Notes under the pieces: generated by a model
Told to the model about the DNA's origin: nothing
Database searches by the model: none
What the model saw: the letters and a program-made list of their open reading frames with translations, nothing else
Shown: positions 8,427 through 16,171 of the stretch, piece by piece
Numbering within the stretch: position 1 is the stretch's first letter
Layout of the letters: each line of letters begins with the position of its first letter
Program-made: the position numbers and the translations under genes
DNA from: Brevinematales bacterium
Lineage (GTDB): Bacteria; Spirochaetota; Brevinematia; Brevinematales; Thermospiraceae
DNA length: 64,000 bases
Assembly (NCBI GenBank): GCA_026417555.1
Contig: JAOADA010000002.1
Span: 62,001-126,000, forward strand
Direction: 5' to 3'

Positions 8427-9817
8427 CCCAACTCCCCCTGATAACAGGGAAGCCACTTTTTCAAGAAGTGCCTCACCTTCTCTTTTTGATAGGTTTTGCT
8501 AACCTCTCTCGCTTCTTTTAAAAACTGCTCTCGTACCCTCAACGTCCATAGGTCTTTTTCTTCCGTACAGAAGAGTTTTTTGAATTCTGAAGGACGAAGT
8601 TTGTGAGGATCTTCTGTGAGTTCTTCTGTGAGTTTCTCCCCTGGTCTCAAGCCAGTAAACACAATCTCTATCTCATCCGGACGATGCCCATAAAGGGCAA
8701 TAAGGGTTTTTGCCATATCCAAAATAGCAATAGGCTCTCCCATATCAAGGATATGGATATCCCCCTCAGAAAGCGTGGCTGACTGAATAACAAGACGTGC
8801 TGCTTCACGAATCGACATAAAGTACCGTTTCATCTCTGGGTGGGTGATAGTAACCGGCCCCCCCTGTTGAATCTGTCTTACAAAAAGCGGAAGCACACTC
8901 CCCCGGGAACCCAAAACATTCCCAAAGCGAACCGCTGACACACGAATACGATCATCTTTCCCCGCACTCAATACCAGAAGTTCTGCCAACCGTTTGGTGG
9001 CTCCCATCACCGATGAAGGATTCACCGCTTTGTCCGTAGAGATCATAACAAACCTCTCTATACCTGCGTCCCTGGAAGCACAGTACACATGCCATGTTCC
9101 TATGATGTTATTCATCACCGCTTCATAAGGAAACTCCTCCATAAAAGGAACATGCTTATGCGCCGCAGCATGAAAAACAATATGAGGACGAAAAGTAGTA
9201 AACTCATACCTCATCAGTTCGCTATCGCGAATATCTGCAATCCGGTATTCCAAACGATCATCACGTACAGACTGGAGAAGATCATACAATGAGTTTTCCC
9301 CTCTTCCTACTGCCACCACCCTCTCAATAGGAAGTGAAAGAAGTTGACGAACCAATTCAGAGCCTATTGATCCCCCTCCCCCCGTTACCAAAACACGTTT
9401 TCCTTCATACTGAGGACGCAGCCTCTCTGTGTCGAGGGTAACCTCTTCTCTCCCCAAAAGATCCACTGGCTCTATCTGCCGAACATGACTGAGAGAAACA
9501 CTCCCCTCAATAATCTCTAAAAGCCCGGGCACCACCTTAATCTGAACAGGGGTATACGCAAGGGCCTGAAAGATTCGCTGCATGGTTTGCCGTCCAGCCG
9601 AGGGAATAGCCACCAAGACTTCGTCGATCTCATAGCGAAAGATCACATCCCTTGCCTGGTCCAAAGATCCAAGGATCGGTTTTCCACAACACTCTCGAAG
9701 ACAAGGGTTGTCATCCAAAAAACCAATCAGCTCATACCTATCACTTCGGTGGGCAAGAATCTCCTGAGCAAGACTCTGTCCCGCACTTCCTGCCCCGATA
9801 ATAAGAAGTCTTCGCAT
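8423..9817 (-). CDS. UDP-sugar 4,6-dehydratase, PglF/CapD-like, without membrane helices
   Basis: A 464-residue protein with two Rossmann folds. The N-terminal domain begins LLIIGAGSAGQSLA; the C-terminal SDR domain has GGGGSIGSELV and KAVNPSSVMGATK. The usual SDR Tyr is Met in this YxxxK position, as in PglF and WbpM 4,6-dehydratases, and STDK supplies the conserved Thr-Asp-Lys. These enzymes make UDP-4-keto-6-deoxy-GlcNAc. Full PglF/WbpM proteins have about four N-terminal membrane helices and some 600 residues. This one starts directly at the first Rossmann domain, so it is a soluble version. It sits between the LacI regulator and the aminotransferase. Confidence 0.85.
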   Translation of the reverse strand: MRRLLIIGAGSAGQSLAQEILAHRSDRYELIGFLDDNPCLRECCGKPILGSLDQARDVIFRYEIDEVLVAIPSAGRQTMQRIFQALAYTPVQIKVVPGLLEIIEGSVSLSHVRQIEPVDLLGREEVTLDTERLRPQYEGKRVLVTGGGGSIGSELVRQLLSLPIERVVAVGRGENSLYDLLQSVRDDRLEYRIADIRDSELMRYEFTTFRPHIVFHAAAHKHVPFMEEFPYEAVMNNIIGTWHVYCASRDAGIERFVMISTDKAVNPSSVMGATKRLAELLVLSAGKDDRIRVSAVRFGNVLGSRGSVLPLFVRQIQQGGPVTITHPEMKRYFMSIREAARLVIQSATLSEGDIHILDMGEPIAILDMAKTLIALYGHRPDEIEIVFTGLRPGEKLTEELTEDPHKLRPSEFKKLFCTEEKDLWTLRVREQFLKEAREVSKTYQKEKVRHFLKKWLPCYQGELG

Positions 9818-9837
9818 TCGCTTCTCCAGTTAGCCTC

Positions 9838-10860
9838 TCACTCTCTTTCTATAGCCTTCGTAGTTTTCCTCACCACCAATGTTGGAAGAAGAGCCACTTG
9901 TTCTGGTTTTGAACCAGGATGATGCATGGCCTGCGTCAACATATCCAAAGCAATTCGCGCAATCGTCTGAAACGACTGTTGTACCGTTGTCAAACCAAAA
10001 AAATCTGCAAAGTCCATATCATCATACCCTACAACCGAAACCTCATCAGGGACAGCCACCCCTGCTTCCTGACAGGCCTCAAGCACCCCAATGGCCTGCA
10101 AATCACTCGTTGCCATGATGGCTGTTGGACGATTTTTCATCCTCAGAATCTTGTGAGTAAGAAACCTCGCCCCTTGCCTTGACCAATCATTCACAAAAAC
10201 AAGCTCAGGGTCAAAAGCAATCTTTGCCATATCAAGGGCAAGACAATACCCCTCGTGGCGATTTCTGGCCACAGACAAATGAAACGGATCCTCGTGGGCC
10301 CCATTAATCAGGGCAATACGCCTATGTCCCATCTTCGTAAGATGCTGGGTAGCGTGAAACATACCCATCACATTGTCAAAATACACTGAAGGGAAACTTG
10401 GATGCACATTATCAAGAAGAACCAGAGGAAGATCTGATTGCATAGCAAGAAATGCCTCTTCCTTCAAAAGAGGAAGAGAAATCACAATAAGGCCATTGAG
10501 TTTTTTCTCACCAAAGATCTTTTGGAGCGTTCGGCTTTTGATCTCCGGAGTAGCCGCATCATAGAGAACCAATTCATAGGGAAAAGGGATCACTTGAGAG
10601 ATATGAGAAAGCACCTTGTAAAAAAACTCTCCAAAGAAGAAAGGCACAAGAATGCCAATCTGATTGGATTGGTGAGAGTGAAGCCCCGCTGCCAGAGGAG
10701 AGGGGTAATAATTTAACTCTTCAATAGCTTTCAGTACCTTTTCCTTTGTTTCATGAGCCACATTGGTTTTGCCATTGATGACACGCGAAACTGTCGCCGC
10801 CGTCACTCCCGCTCTCTCGGCCACATCATAGATAGTTACCCGTTTGTGATTTTGTCCCAT
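9838..10860 (-). CDS. LacI-family transcriptional regulator
   Basis: A 340-residue protein. The LacI helix-turn-helix TIYDVAERAGVTAATVSRVINGK covers about residues 9-31. The hinge helix PSPLAAGLHS comes near residue 53, then a periplasmic-binding-like effector domain (AIMATSDLQAIGVL, then SVVGYDDMDFADFF). Such regulators sense sugars or nucleosides. It is the first gene of the operon with the two amino-sugar genes, 20 bp upstream of the dehydratase. LacI regulators more often control catabolic genes, so this context is unusual. The effector cannot be inferred. Its promoter is a perfect consensus. Confidence 0.9.
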   Translation of the reverse strand: MGQNHKRVTIYDVAERAGVTAATVSRVINGKTNVAHETKEKVLKAIEELNYYPSPLAAGLHSHQSNQIGILVPFFFGEFFYKVLSHISQVIPFPYELVLYDAATPEIKSRTLQKIFGEKKLNGLIVISLPLLKEEAFLAMQSDLPLVLLDNVHPSFPSVYFDNVMGMFHATQHLTKMGHRRIALINGAHEDPFHLSVARNRHEGYCLALDMAKIAFDPELVFVNDWSRQGARFLTHKILRMKNRPTAIMATSDLQAIGVLEACQEAGVAVPDEVSVVGYDDMDFADFFGLTTVQQSFQTIARIALDMLTQAMHHPGSKPEQVALLPTLVVRKTTKAIERE

Positions 10861-10890
10861 CCTACCCTCATAAAAAAGTCAACTACATTT

Positions 10891-10919
10891 ATTATATACC
10901 CCTCTTTTCCCCCTGTCAA
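10891..10919 (-). promoter_or_regulatory. Consensus sigma70 promoter of the LacI operon
   Basis: On the minus strand TTGACA (10919-10914), exactly 17 bp, TATAAT (10896-10891). Both hexamers are perfect consensus. Such a strong promoter normally needs a repressor. Confidence 0.8.
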
Positions 10920-10985
10920 TGGGTTTGTAAAGGTTTTTCCTTTCTAAAAAACCTCAATCCATACGTTTCCCTATTCACTCAAAAA

Positions 10986-11013
10986 TTTCATATAAACACC
11001 TTTCATATGAAAC
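10986..11013 (+). promoter_or_regulatory. Tandem TTTCATAT operator candidate upstream of the hemerythrin operon
   Basis: Two copies of TTTCATAT occur 15 bp apart (10986-10993 and 11001-11008). The second is a perfect 12-bp palindrome, TTTCATATGAAA (11001-11012). It ends 27 bp before the -35 box of the plus-strand operon and could serve an activator there. The binding protein is unknown. Confidence 0.45.
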
Positions 11014-11039
11014 TTAAAACATAAAGCATACTAAAACAC

Positions 11040-11068
11040 TTGACTTTTAAACCCCCTAAAAGTATACT
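11040..11068 (+). promoter_or_regulatory. Promoter of the hemerythrin/D-lactate dehydrogenase operon
   Basis: TTGACT (11040-11045), 17 bp, TATACT (11063-11068), followed by AAAGGAG at 11081-11087. Confidence 0.65.
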
Positions 11069-11092
11069 ATTAAAGTAGGAAAAGGAGAAGCC

Positions 11093-11650
11093 ATGGAACC
11101 AAACGAAAAAAAACGTATTCCCGCCGAGGATACTATCTATGACATTGTCACTCGCTATCCCGAGATAAAAGCTCGACTTCTTGAACTTTCCCCTCGCTTC
11201 CAACGGCTCAATACCCTCCCACTCTTTCATACTGTCGCAAAATTCACCTCTGTCAAGAAAGCCGCCGCCATAGCAAACCTTTCTCTTCGAGAAATGCTTT
11301 ACCACCTCAATGACACCATTGGATTAAGAGAAGAATATCCTCATCAAGAAAAACGTGCTTCCTCTCTTTTCAAGAAAGAGGGTACAAGGAGAGCTCCTCA
11401 AGAAAAACCCTTTTGGTGGGAACAGCGTGTCTATTTTTCTTTTCTTGATGCACGAGGAAACACTCATCCTTTTGAGGAGATTACCACAAGAGTTCAGACC
11501 CTCAAAGAAGGAGAAGGGCTTCTGGTGTACCAAGAGTGTGTTCCCTATCCTGTGATGGACTACCTCACTCCCCAAGAGTTTGAGGTATATTATGAAAGAG
11601 AAGAATCTCTTGTTGGAGGAGGAATATACAAAAAAGGAGGCCTAACATGA
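11093..11650 (+). CDS. DUF1858-DUF2249 protein
   Basis: A 185-residue cytoplasmic protein. Residues 8-75 resemble DUF1858, the ScdA N-terminal type: TIYDIVTRYPEIKARLLEL, later IANLSLREMLYHLN. Residues 108-172 resemble DUF2249, a TusA-like fold (LDARGNTHPFEEI, then LKEGEGLLVYQE). The linker is charged. Both domains tend to occur with hemerythrin and ScdA-like iron-cluster repair or nitric-oxide-response proteins. No cysteine stands in the TusA sulfur-carrier position, so sulfur transfer is unlikely. The stop overlaps the next start, ATGA. The function is inferred from context only. Confidence 0.7.
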   Translation: MEPNEKKRIPAEDTIYDIVTRYPEIKARLLELSPRFQRLNTLPLFHTVAKFTSVKKAAAIANLSLREMLYHLNDTIGLREEYPHQEKRASSLFKKEGTRRAPQEKPFWWEQRVYFSFLDARGNTHPFEEITTRVQTLKEGEGLLVYQECVPYPVMDYLTPQEFEVYYEREESLVGGGIYKKGGLT

Positions 11651-12465
11651 CACACCCCCCTCTCTCCCCCTCACAGACAGAGATCCGAGAAAAACTCAAA
11701 ACCATGATACGGCACATCCAGAAAGAAACACAACCAGAAGAAATCGAAAAAATACAATCTGACTTTGCCTCTCTCATTGACAAGGCAGACCCCATCGTTA
11801 TTGCTTTAGCAGAACAAGACCTTGCTTCAGAAGGGATGAGTATGAATGAATTTCTCGCTGTGTGTGATATCCATCTCAAACTTTTTCGTGATAAGATACA
11901 AAATCCCGACCTCAAGGTTCCCGAGGACCATCCCATCGCCAGGTTTCAAAAAGATCATCGTATCATCCTTTCATGGATAGAAACCCTCAGAGAAACTCTC
12001 AAGGAAATGGAAAGACGTACCGCCTGGGAAGAAGGAAAAACAACACTCCCCCACATAAAATACCTTTTAGAAAAACTGATGGAGGCTGAAAATCACAACA
12101 TTCGCCAGGAAAGTGCTCTTTTTCCAGCCCTTGAACACAAAGGTATAGAAAAACCCCCCGCAATTATGTGGCAGGAACATACCGAGATGCGCCAGGATAA
12201 AAAGGCCCTTGTTGCTCTCTTTGAAAAGGCACTCCACATGGATATTGCTTCATGGATAAAGCAAATGTCCACGTTAGCTACAAAGCTTTACGAAAAATTT
12301 CTCTTGCATACGCAGAAAGAACAGTATATTCTTTACAAAGTAGCCCTCGAGGTTCTTTCACAACAAGACTGGAAAAATGTCAAAGAAGCCACAGAAGAGA
12401 TTGGTTTTTTTGCTATTTCTGATCACCAGAGTTACACTATACACGAAAAAGGAGGAAAACAATGA
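11647..12465 (+). CDS. DUF438/hemerythrin (HHE) domain protein
   Basis: A 272-residue protein. The first 85 residues match the DUF438 leader: two helices with EEIEKIQSDFASLI, then LAEQDLASEGMSMNEFL and HLKLF. Residues 95-250 form a four-helix hemerythrin-like domain with the expected ligands spread through KDHRII, AENHNIRQESALFPALEH, WQEHTEMR and LLHTQKEQY. It probably binds a di-iron centre that senses oxygen or NO. In the usual DUF438 family the same chain continues into a PAS domain. Here the PAS is a separate overlapping gene. Confidence 0.8.
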   Translation: MTHPPLSPSQTEIREKLKTMIRHIQKETQPEEIEKIQSDFASLIDKADPIVIALAEQDLASEGMSMNEFLAVCDIHLKLFRDKIQNPDLKVPEDHPIARFQKDHRIILSWIETLRETLKEMERRTAWEEGKTTLPHIKYLLEKLMEAENHNIRQESALFPALEHKGIEKPPAIMWQEHTEMRQDKKALVALFEKALHMDIASWIKQMSTLATKLYEKFLLHTQKEQYILYKVALEVLSQQDWKNVKEATEEIGFFAISDHQSYTIHEKGGKQ

Positions 12466-12869
12466 ATCTTCACGAACTTTCCATAGAAACCATTGAGGCT
12501 ATCATGGATGCTCTTCCAGTGGATATTTCCTTTGTTGACGCCGAGGATAGGGTGAAATTTTTTAACACCCCCCACCACGGCAGAATATTTCCACGAACGA
12601 AAATGGACCTTCAGCGCAAGGTGCAGAACTGTCATCCCCCAAAAAGTCTTTCTCTTGTGGAAAAGATCCTCACTGGATTCAAAGAAGGTTCCCGAGAGGA
12701 GGCTCGCTTCTGGATAGATCTCCATGGACGAAAAATTTTGATTGAGTACTCCCCTGTCCGGGATGCCCATGGGACCTACCTCGGAACCCTCGAGGTTACA
12801 CGAGATATTACTGACATCCAAAATCTTCAAGGGGAAAAACGCCTTTTAGATGAGCAAAATTTGAGATAG
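12462..12869 (+). CDS. Stand-alone PAS domain protein (DUF438 partner)
   Basis: A 135-residue cytoplasmic PAS protein: ALPVDISFVDAEDRVKFFN, NCHPPKSL near residue 59, and the closing strands IDLHGRKILIEYSPVRD and GTLEVTRDIT. The NCHPPKSL segment is typical of the PAS domain that closes DUF438-hemerythrin fusion proteins. It overlaps the hemerythrin gene by ATGA, so it looks like a fusion protein split in two. No output domain follows. It may sense a small ligand or haem and act through the hemerythrin protein. The next gene begins 12 bp later. Confidence 0.75.
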   Translation: MNLHELSIETIEAIMDALPVDISFVDAEDRVKFFNTPHHGRIFPRTKMDLQRKVQNCHPPKSLSLVEKILTGFKEGSREEARFWIDLHGRKILIEYSPVRDAHGTYLGTLEVTRDITDIQNLQGEKRLLDEQNLR

Positions 12870-12880
12870 AGAGGAGAGGT

Positions 12881-13933
12881 ATGGGTTTCAAGATAGCTTT
12901 CTTCGACTCCAAGCCCTATGATATGGAGAGTTTTGATTATTTCAATCAAGAGTACGGTTTTGAATTACGCTACTTCAAGGAAAAACTCTCTGATGACACG
13001 GTATTTATGGCCAAAGGATACGATGCTGTCTGTCTTTTTGTGAACGATGAGGTTACCGCCTATGTGGTTGATCAACTTGTCGCCATGGATGTAAAACTTA
13101 TTGCCATGCGCTGTGCAGGTTACAATAATGTTGATCTCAAAGCTGCCTACAACCGAATTCATGTAGTACGTGTCCCCGCCTATTCTCCTTATGCCGTAGC
13201 TGAACATGCACTCGCCCTGATGATGACCCTCAACCGAAAGATCCACAAGGCCTATACCCGTGTCCTTGACAAAAACTTTACCATCCAAGGGCTCATGGGA
13301 TTTGATATGCATGGGAAAACGGTTGGTGTGATTGGAACAGGGCAGATAGGACAAATCATGATCCAGATCCTCAAGGGATTGGGAATGCGGGTTCTGGCGT
13401 ATGATGCCTTTCCCCGACCAGAGCTTGCCCAAAATCTTGGGTTTGTCTATGTGGATCTTGATACCCTCTACCAGCAATCCGATATTATCACCCTCCATTG
13501 TCCTCTTTTACCATCCACGGAATACATGATCAATGCCAACAGTATCGCCAAAATGAAGGATGGGGTTATGATTATCAATACGAGTCGAGGTAAACTCATC
13601 GATACTAAAGCCCTCATCGATGGTCTCAAGAGCCGAAAAATAGGCTACGCAGGGCTTGATGTGTACGAAGAAGAGGGGGATTACTTTTTTGAGGACTACT
13701 CGACAGAGGTGTTAGATGATGATGTGTTGGCAAGGCTTCTCACCTTCAACAATGTTATCGTTACCTCTCACCAGGCCTTTTTCACCAAAGAAGCTATTGA
13801 TAATATTGCACGTACAACCCTCCAGAATATTAAGGATTTTATCGAAGGAAAACCCCTCACTAACGAGATCTGTTACCGATGCGGGCAGGATCCCTCCAAT
13901 TGCCAAAAAATCAAAACCGGCAAATGCTTTTAG
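12881..13933 (+). CDS. D-lactate dehydrogenase (D-2-hydroxyacid family) with a Cys-rich tail
   Basis: A 350-residue enzyme of the LdhA type that reduces pyruvate to D-lactate with NADH. The dinucleotide motif GTGQIG is at residues 152-157. The catalytic residues are Arg 236 (NTSRG), Glu 264 (VYEEEG) and His 297 (SHQAF). The last 20 residues carry four cysteines (331, 334, 341, 349) in a CxxC-x6-C-x7-CF pattern, not part of the fold in E. coli LdhA. It could bind zinc or act as a redox switch. It is the last gene of the hemerythrin operon, which suggests that fermentation is tied to an oxygen or NO sensor. Start ATG 12881 follows GAGAGGAG. Confidence 0.9.
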   Translation: MGFKIAFFDSKPYDMESFDYFNQEYGFELRYFKEKLSDDTVFMAKGYDAVCLFVNDEVTAYVVDQLVAMDVKLIAMRCAGYNNVDLKAAYNRIHVVRVPAYSPYAVAEHALALMMTLNRKIHKAYTRVLDKNFTIQGLMGFDMHGKTVGVIGTGQIGQIMIQILKGLGMRVLAYDAFPRPELAQNLGFVYVDLDTLYQQSDIITLHCPLLPSTEYMINANSIAKMKDGVMIINTSRGKLIDTKALIDGLKSRKIGYAGLDVYEEEGDYFFEDYSTEVLDDDVLARLLTFNNVIVTSHQAFFTKEAIDNIARTTLQNIKDFIEGKPLTNEICYRCGQDPSNCQKIKTGKCF

Positions 13934-14238
13934 CAGAAGGTTGACGGGGACGCTAACGAGACATCGTTAAGGGGAAGAGGATGAAAATGCCATAAAGAGA
14001 ACTCCCTCAAGAGGCCTCTGTAGGTAGAGATTTTTTCTTTTGTGCTGTATAATGTTTCCTTATGAGAATATCTTTTCAGAGAATGTTCTCAGAGGCATCT
14101 CATATCCTTCCAGAGATCGCGGAGAAAGGGATCTCCGCAGAGGAGCCTCATCACTTCAGAAAGTGAGGACTACCTTGAGAAAACTCTATCCTGCCTTTTG
14201 GGTGTTCACCCCATCCTTGATAAAAGAAAGGAGAGCAT
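13934..14238 (+). other. Intergenic region with a candidate -10 box and a folded 5' leader
   Basis: No gene is visible. A small stem TAACGA/TCGTTA near 13957-13972 may end the upstream operon, but no T-run follows. TATAAT at 14048-14053 is a good -10 without a clear -35. The predicted leader, about 180 nt, contains hairpins at 14063-14091 (9 bp), 14119-14138 (7 bp, GCGGAGA/TCTCCGC), 14151-14166 (6 bp) and 14200-14211 (4 bp). I could not match it to any riboswitch consensus I know. Confidence 0.45.
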
Positions 14239-15177
14239 ATGCGAGTTTTGGGAATCCTTGCTGTTTTGGGAGCGGCAGCCATATGGGCCTTAGAACCCAT
14301 CATTGCCCGTTTCATAGGAACAGAGGTTTCTTTTGATCATTTGCTTTTTTCTAGGGCAGCAGGATGTGTGGTGATCTCAGGGATAGTGTTTTCCCTTCAA
14401 CACGTGTTTCTCAAACGAAACGTTCCCATCAGGTGGAAAATGCGCCCTCATCATCTTCGTTCTCTTTTCCTTATTGGGGTTTTGGGAAGTTTTTTTTCTG
14501 ACCTTTTGTATTTTATTGCTATCCTCTTTTTTCACACTCCTGTGGTCAATGCTGTCCTTATCGCCCATCTTCAGCCTGTTTTTCTGGTATTGTTTGGGCA
14601 CCTTATCTTCCACGAGGGAAAATTCTCTCTCTGGGATTATGGGGGAATTCTTGCCATGCTTCTTTCTGCTCTCTTTGTTATGAGCGGAAGTCTTTCCAAT
14701 CTCCTTGCTATCCGTTTTGGCAGTCTGGGAGATCTTCTTGTTCTCCTTGCCACACTTTTCTGGGCTCTGTCGGGGCTTTTGGCAAAAAAATACCTCCAGG
14801 ATCTCCCCTCTTCTCTTATTACGTTAAACAGGTTTTTGGTAGCTACTCCTTTCTATTTTCTTTTGGCCCTCATCATGAGTCATTCTCTGCGTCTTTCGTG
14901 GCCTTCGTTGCTGTTTGGGGGGCTCATTGGAATAGGGTATTTCCTCTATTATGAGGGATTGAAGCGTCTCAAAACCGCTCAGGCCGCCGCATTAGAGCTT
15001 GCCTCCCCGGTATTTGCTACAGGATTAGGATTTGCGTTTTTTGGGGAAACCGTTTCCCTCTTCAAATGGATAGGAATTGCCCTCCTTTTTGTGGGTATTT
15101 TTGCTTTCGAAAGGGCTTCTCGATCTCATCCCATGCCGCATGAGACTCTCTCTCCTGGACGTGAGGAAAGCCTCTAA
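14239..15177 (+). CDS. EamA/DMT-superfamily transporter
   Basis: A 312-residue inner-membrane protein with about ten hydrophobic helices in two EamA repeats. Features include AAAIWALEPIIARFIG at the start, HTPVVNAVLIAHLQPVFLVLFG ending the first half, and a matching ELASPVFATGLGFAFFGE in the second. Members export metabolites, amino acids or drugs; the substrate cannot be told. The tail after the last helix is polar. Start ATG 14239 follows AAAGGAGAG. The long folded leader upstream suggests ligand- or attenuation-based control. Confidence 0.85.
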   Translation: MRVLGILAVLGAAAIWALEPIIARFIGTEVSFDHLLFSRAAGCVVISGIVFSLQHVFLKRNVPIRWKMRPHHLRSLFLIGVLGSFFSDLLYFIAILFFHTPVVNAVLIAHLQPVFLVLFGHLIFHEGKFSLWDYGGILAMLLSALFVMSGSLSNLLAIRFGSLGDLLVLLATLFWALSGLLAKKYLQDLPSSLITLNRFLVATPFYFLLALIMSHSLRLSWPSLLFGGLIGIGYFLYYEGLKRLKTAQAAALELASPVFATGLGFAFFGETVSLFKWIGIALLFVGIFAFERASRSHPMPHETLSPGREESL

Positions 15178-15182
15178 AAAAC

Positions 15183-15207
15183 CTCCTCTTGTCAGGAGTT
15201 TTCTTCT
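15183..15207 (+). terminator. Weak terminator after the EamA gene
   Basis: Short stem CTCCT (15183-15187) with AGGAG (15194-15198), 6-nt loop, followed by TTTTCTTCT and preceded by an A-run. Confidence 0.4.
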
Positions 15208-15246
15208 AGCCTAGGATTTTGCTTTCAGGATCCAGGAAAAGAAAAT

Positions 15247-15275
15247 TTGTTTTTTTCTCTTTGATGAGTTACAAT
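15247..15275 (+). promoter_or_regulatory. Promoter of the LPP20-like/CHAT operon
   Basis: TTGTTT (15247-15252), 17 bp, TACAAT (15270-15275), with AAGGAG just before the start codon at 15299. Confidence 0.6.
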
Positions 15276-15298
15276 AAACTATCTTCAAAGGAGAGAAA

Positions 15299-16162
15299 AT
15301 GATGAGAAAGGTGGTTTTTCTCTTCTGGCTTTTTGCCTTGTCTGGTTGGTGTGTGGATTTCTTTTGGGATATTGAAAAAGCCAAAACCACTGAGGTCGTT
15401 CAGGTTTTTCCTGCCTATCAAAGCACCATCAATTGGACACAGGGAAAAATCCGATGTGAGGTGCGCCTCCCTTTTTCTCCCAACTCTTCCCCTAACATAG
15501 GAAAAACACGTGCCCAGATAGAGAGTGAGGTAAGAAACGAGCTTCGTGATCGGTTGGTCAAAACCATGGGATATGTCCAGATTTCGGATCTCTTTCTCCT
15601 GAGAGATTATTATTCCCTTCAAAGCCAAATACGCAGTGAGCTTTTAGAAGGTGTCAATAATGCCTTTTACTATCCCCTGATTCACGAAAAAAACTTTGTC
15701 AAAGGTATAGCCGAATTGGATTTTTTCGGTCCCAAGGGTATTGCTCAGATCTTCTTCCGAGAGATAGCCCGGGTTTCGCTCTCCTCTTATATACAGAAAC
15801 AACGAGATCTTGCTTGGTATGACGGGGTTATCGTAGATGTTTTCCTCTATAGCCAATTCCTCCCTTCCCTGTATTTTCGTATATATGACGAAGATGGCAA
15901 TCTCATCTATGGTCCTGAGATCGTAGAAGAGAGCGTCCTTCTCAATCAGGGGGTATGTGAATACGTAGCAAGTCTTGGATCTGCGTTTCAAAGTCGTCGT
16001 TTGGGAACAAAGGTTTTTTATGTCGTTCCTCTTTCCCTTCGAGGAAGAAACCCTACCGAGCTTGTTATCAGTCGAAAAGACGCGAGAAAACTCCTTGCTA
16101 ACGCCAAAACCCACGAGGCCCTCAGAGCAGGTCGTGTAGTCGTGGTAAAACCTAACCCGTAG
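15299..16162 (+). CDS. Exported LPP20/FlgT-like protein of unknown function
   Basis: A 287-residue protein with an N-terminal signal (VVFLFWLFALSGWC). Residues 45-150 contain the repeated helix and strand pattern of LPP20-type proteins (ARTQA-like AQIESEVRNELRDRL). The C-terminal part follows a pattern I know from conserved LPP20-like proteins: GVIVDVF, RIYDEDGNLIYGP, then VISRKDARKLLAN and RVVVV. Such proteins are periplasmic or outer-membrane associated, and some take part in flagellar motor structures. The signal ends in CV without a full lipobox, so lipidation is doubtful. The CHAT-like gene starts 9 bp downstream. Confidence 0.65.
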   Translation: MMRKVVFLFWLFALSGWCVDFFWDIEKAKTTEVVQVFPAYQSTINWTQGKIRCEVRLPFSPNSSPNIGKTRAQIESEVRNELRDRLVKTMGYVQISDLFLLRDYYSLQSQIRSELLEGVNNAFYYPLIHEKNFVKGIAELDFFGPKGIAQIFFREIARVSLSSYIQKQRDLAWYDGVIVDVFLYSQFLPSLYFRIYDEDGNLIYGPEIVEESVLLNQGVCEYVASLGSAFQSRRLGTKVFYVVPLSLRGRNPTELVISRKDARKLLANAKTHEALRAGRVVVVKPNP

Positions 16163-16171
16163 AGATGTGGT

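Noticed and set aside
14060-14238. Leader tested by eye against SAM, TPP, lysine, glycine, cobalamin, c-di-GMP, guanidine and T-box consensus
   Set aside because: None of the conserved core sequences is present. The leader is reported only as unassigned structure.
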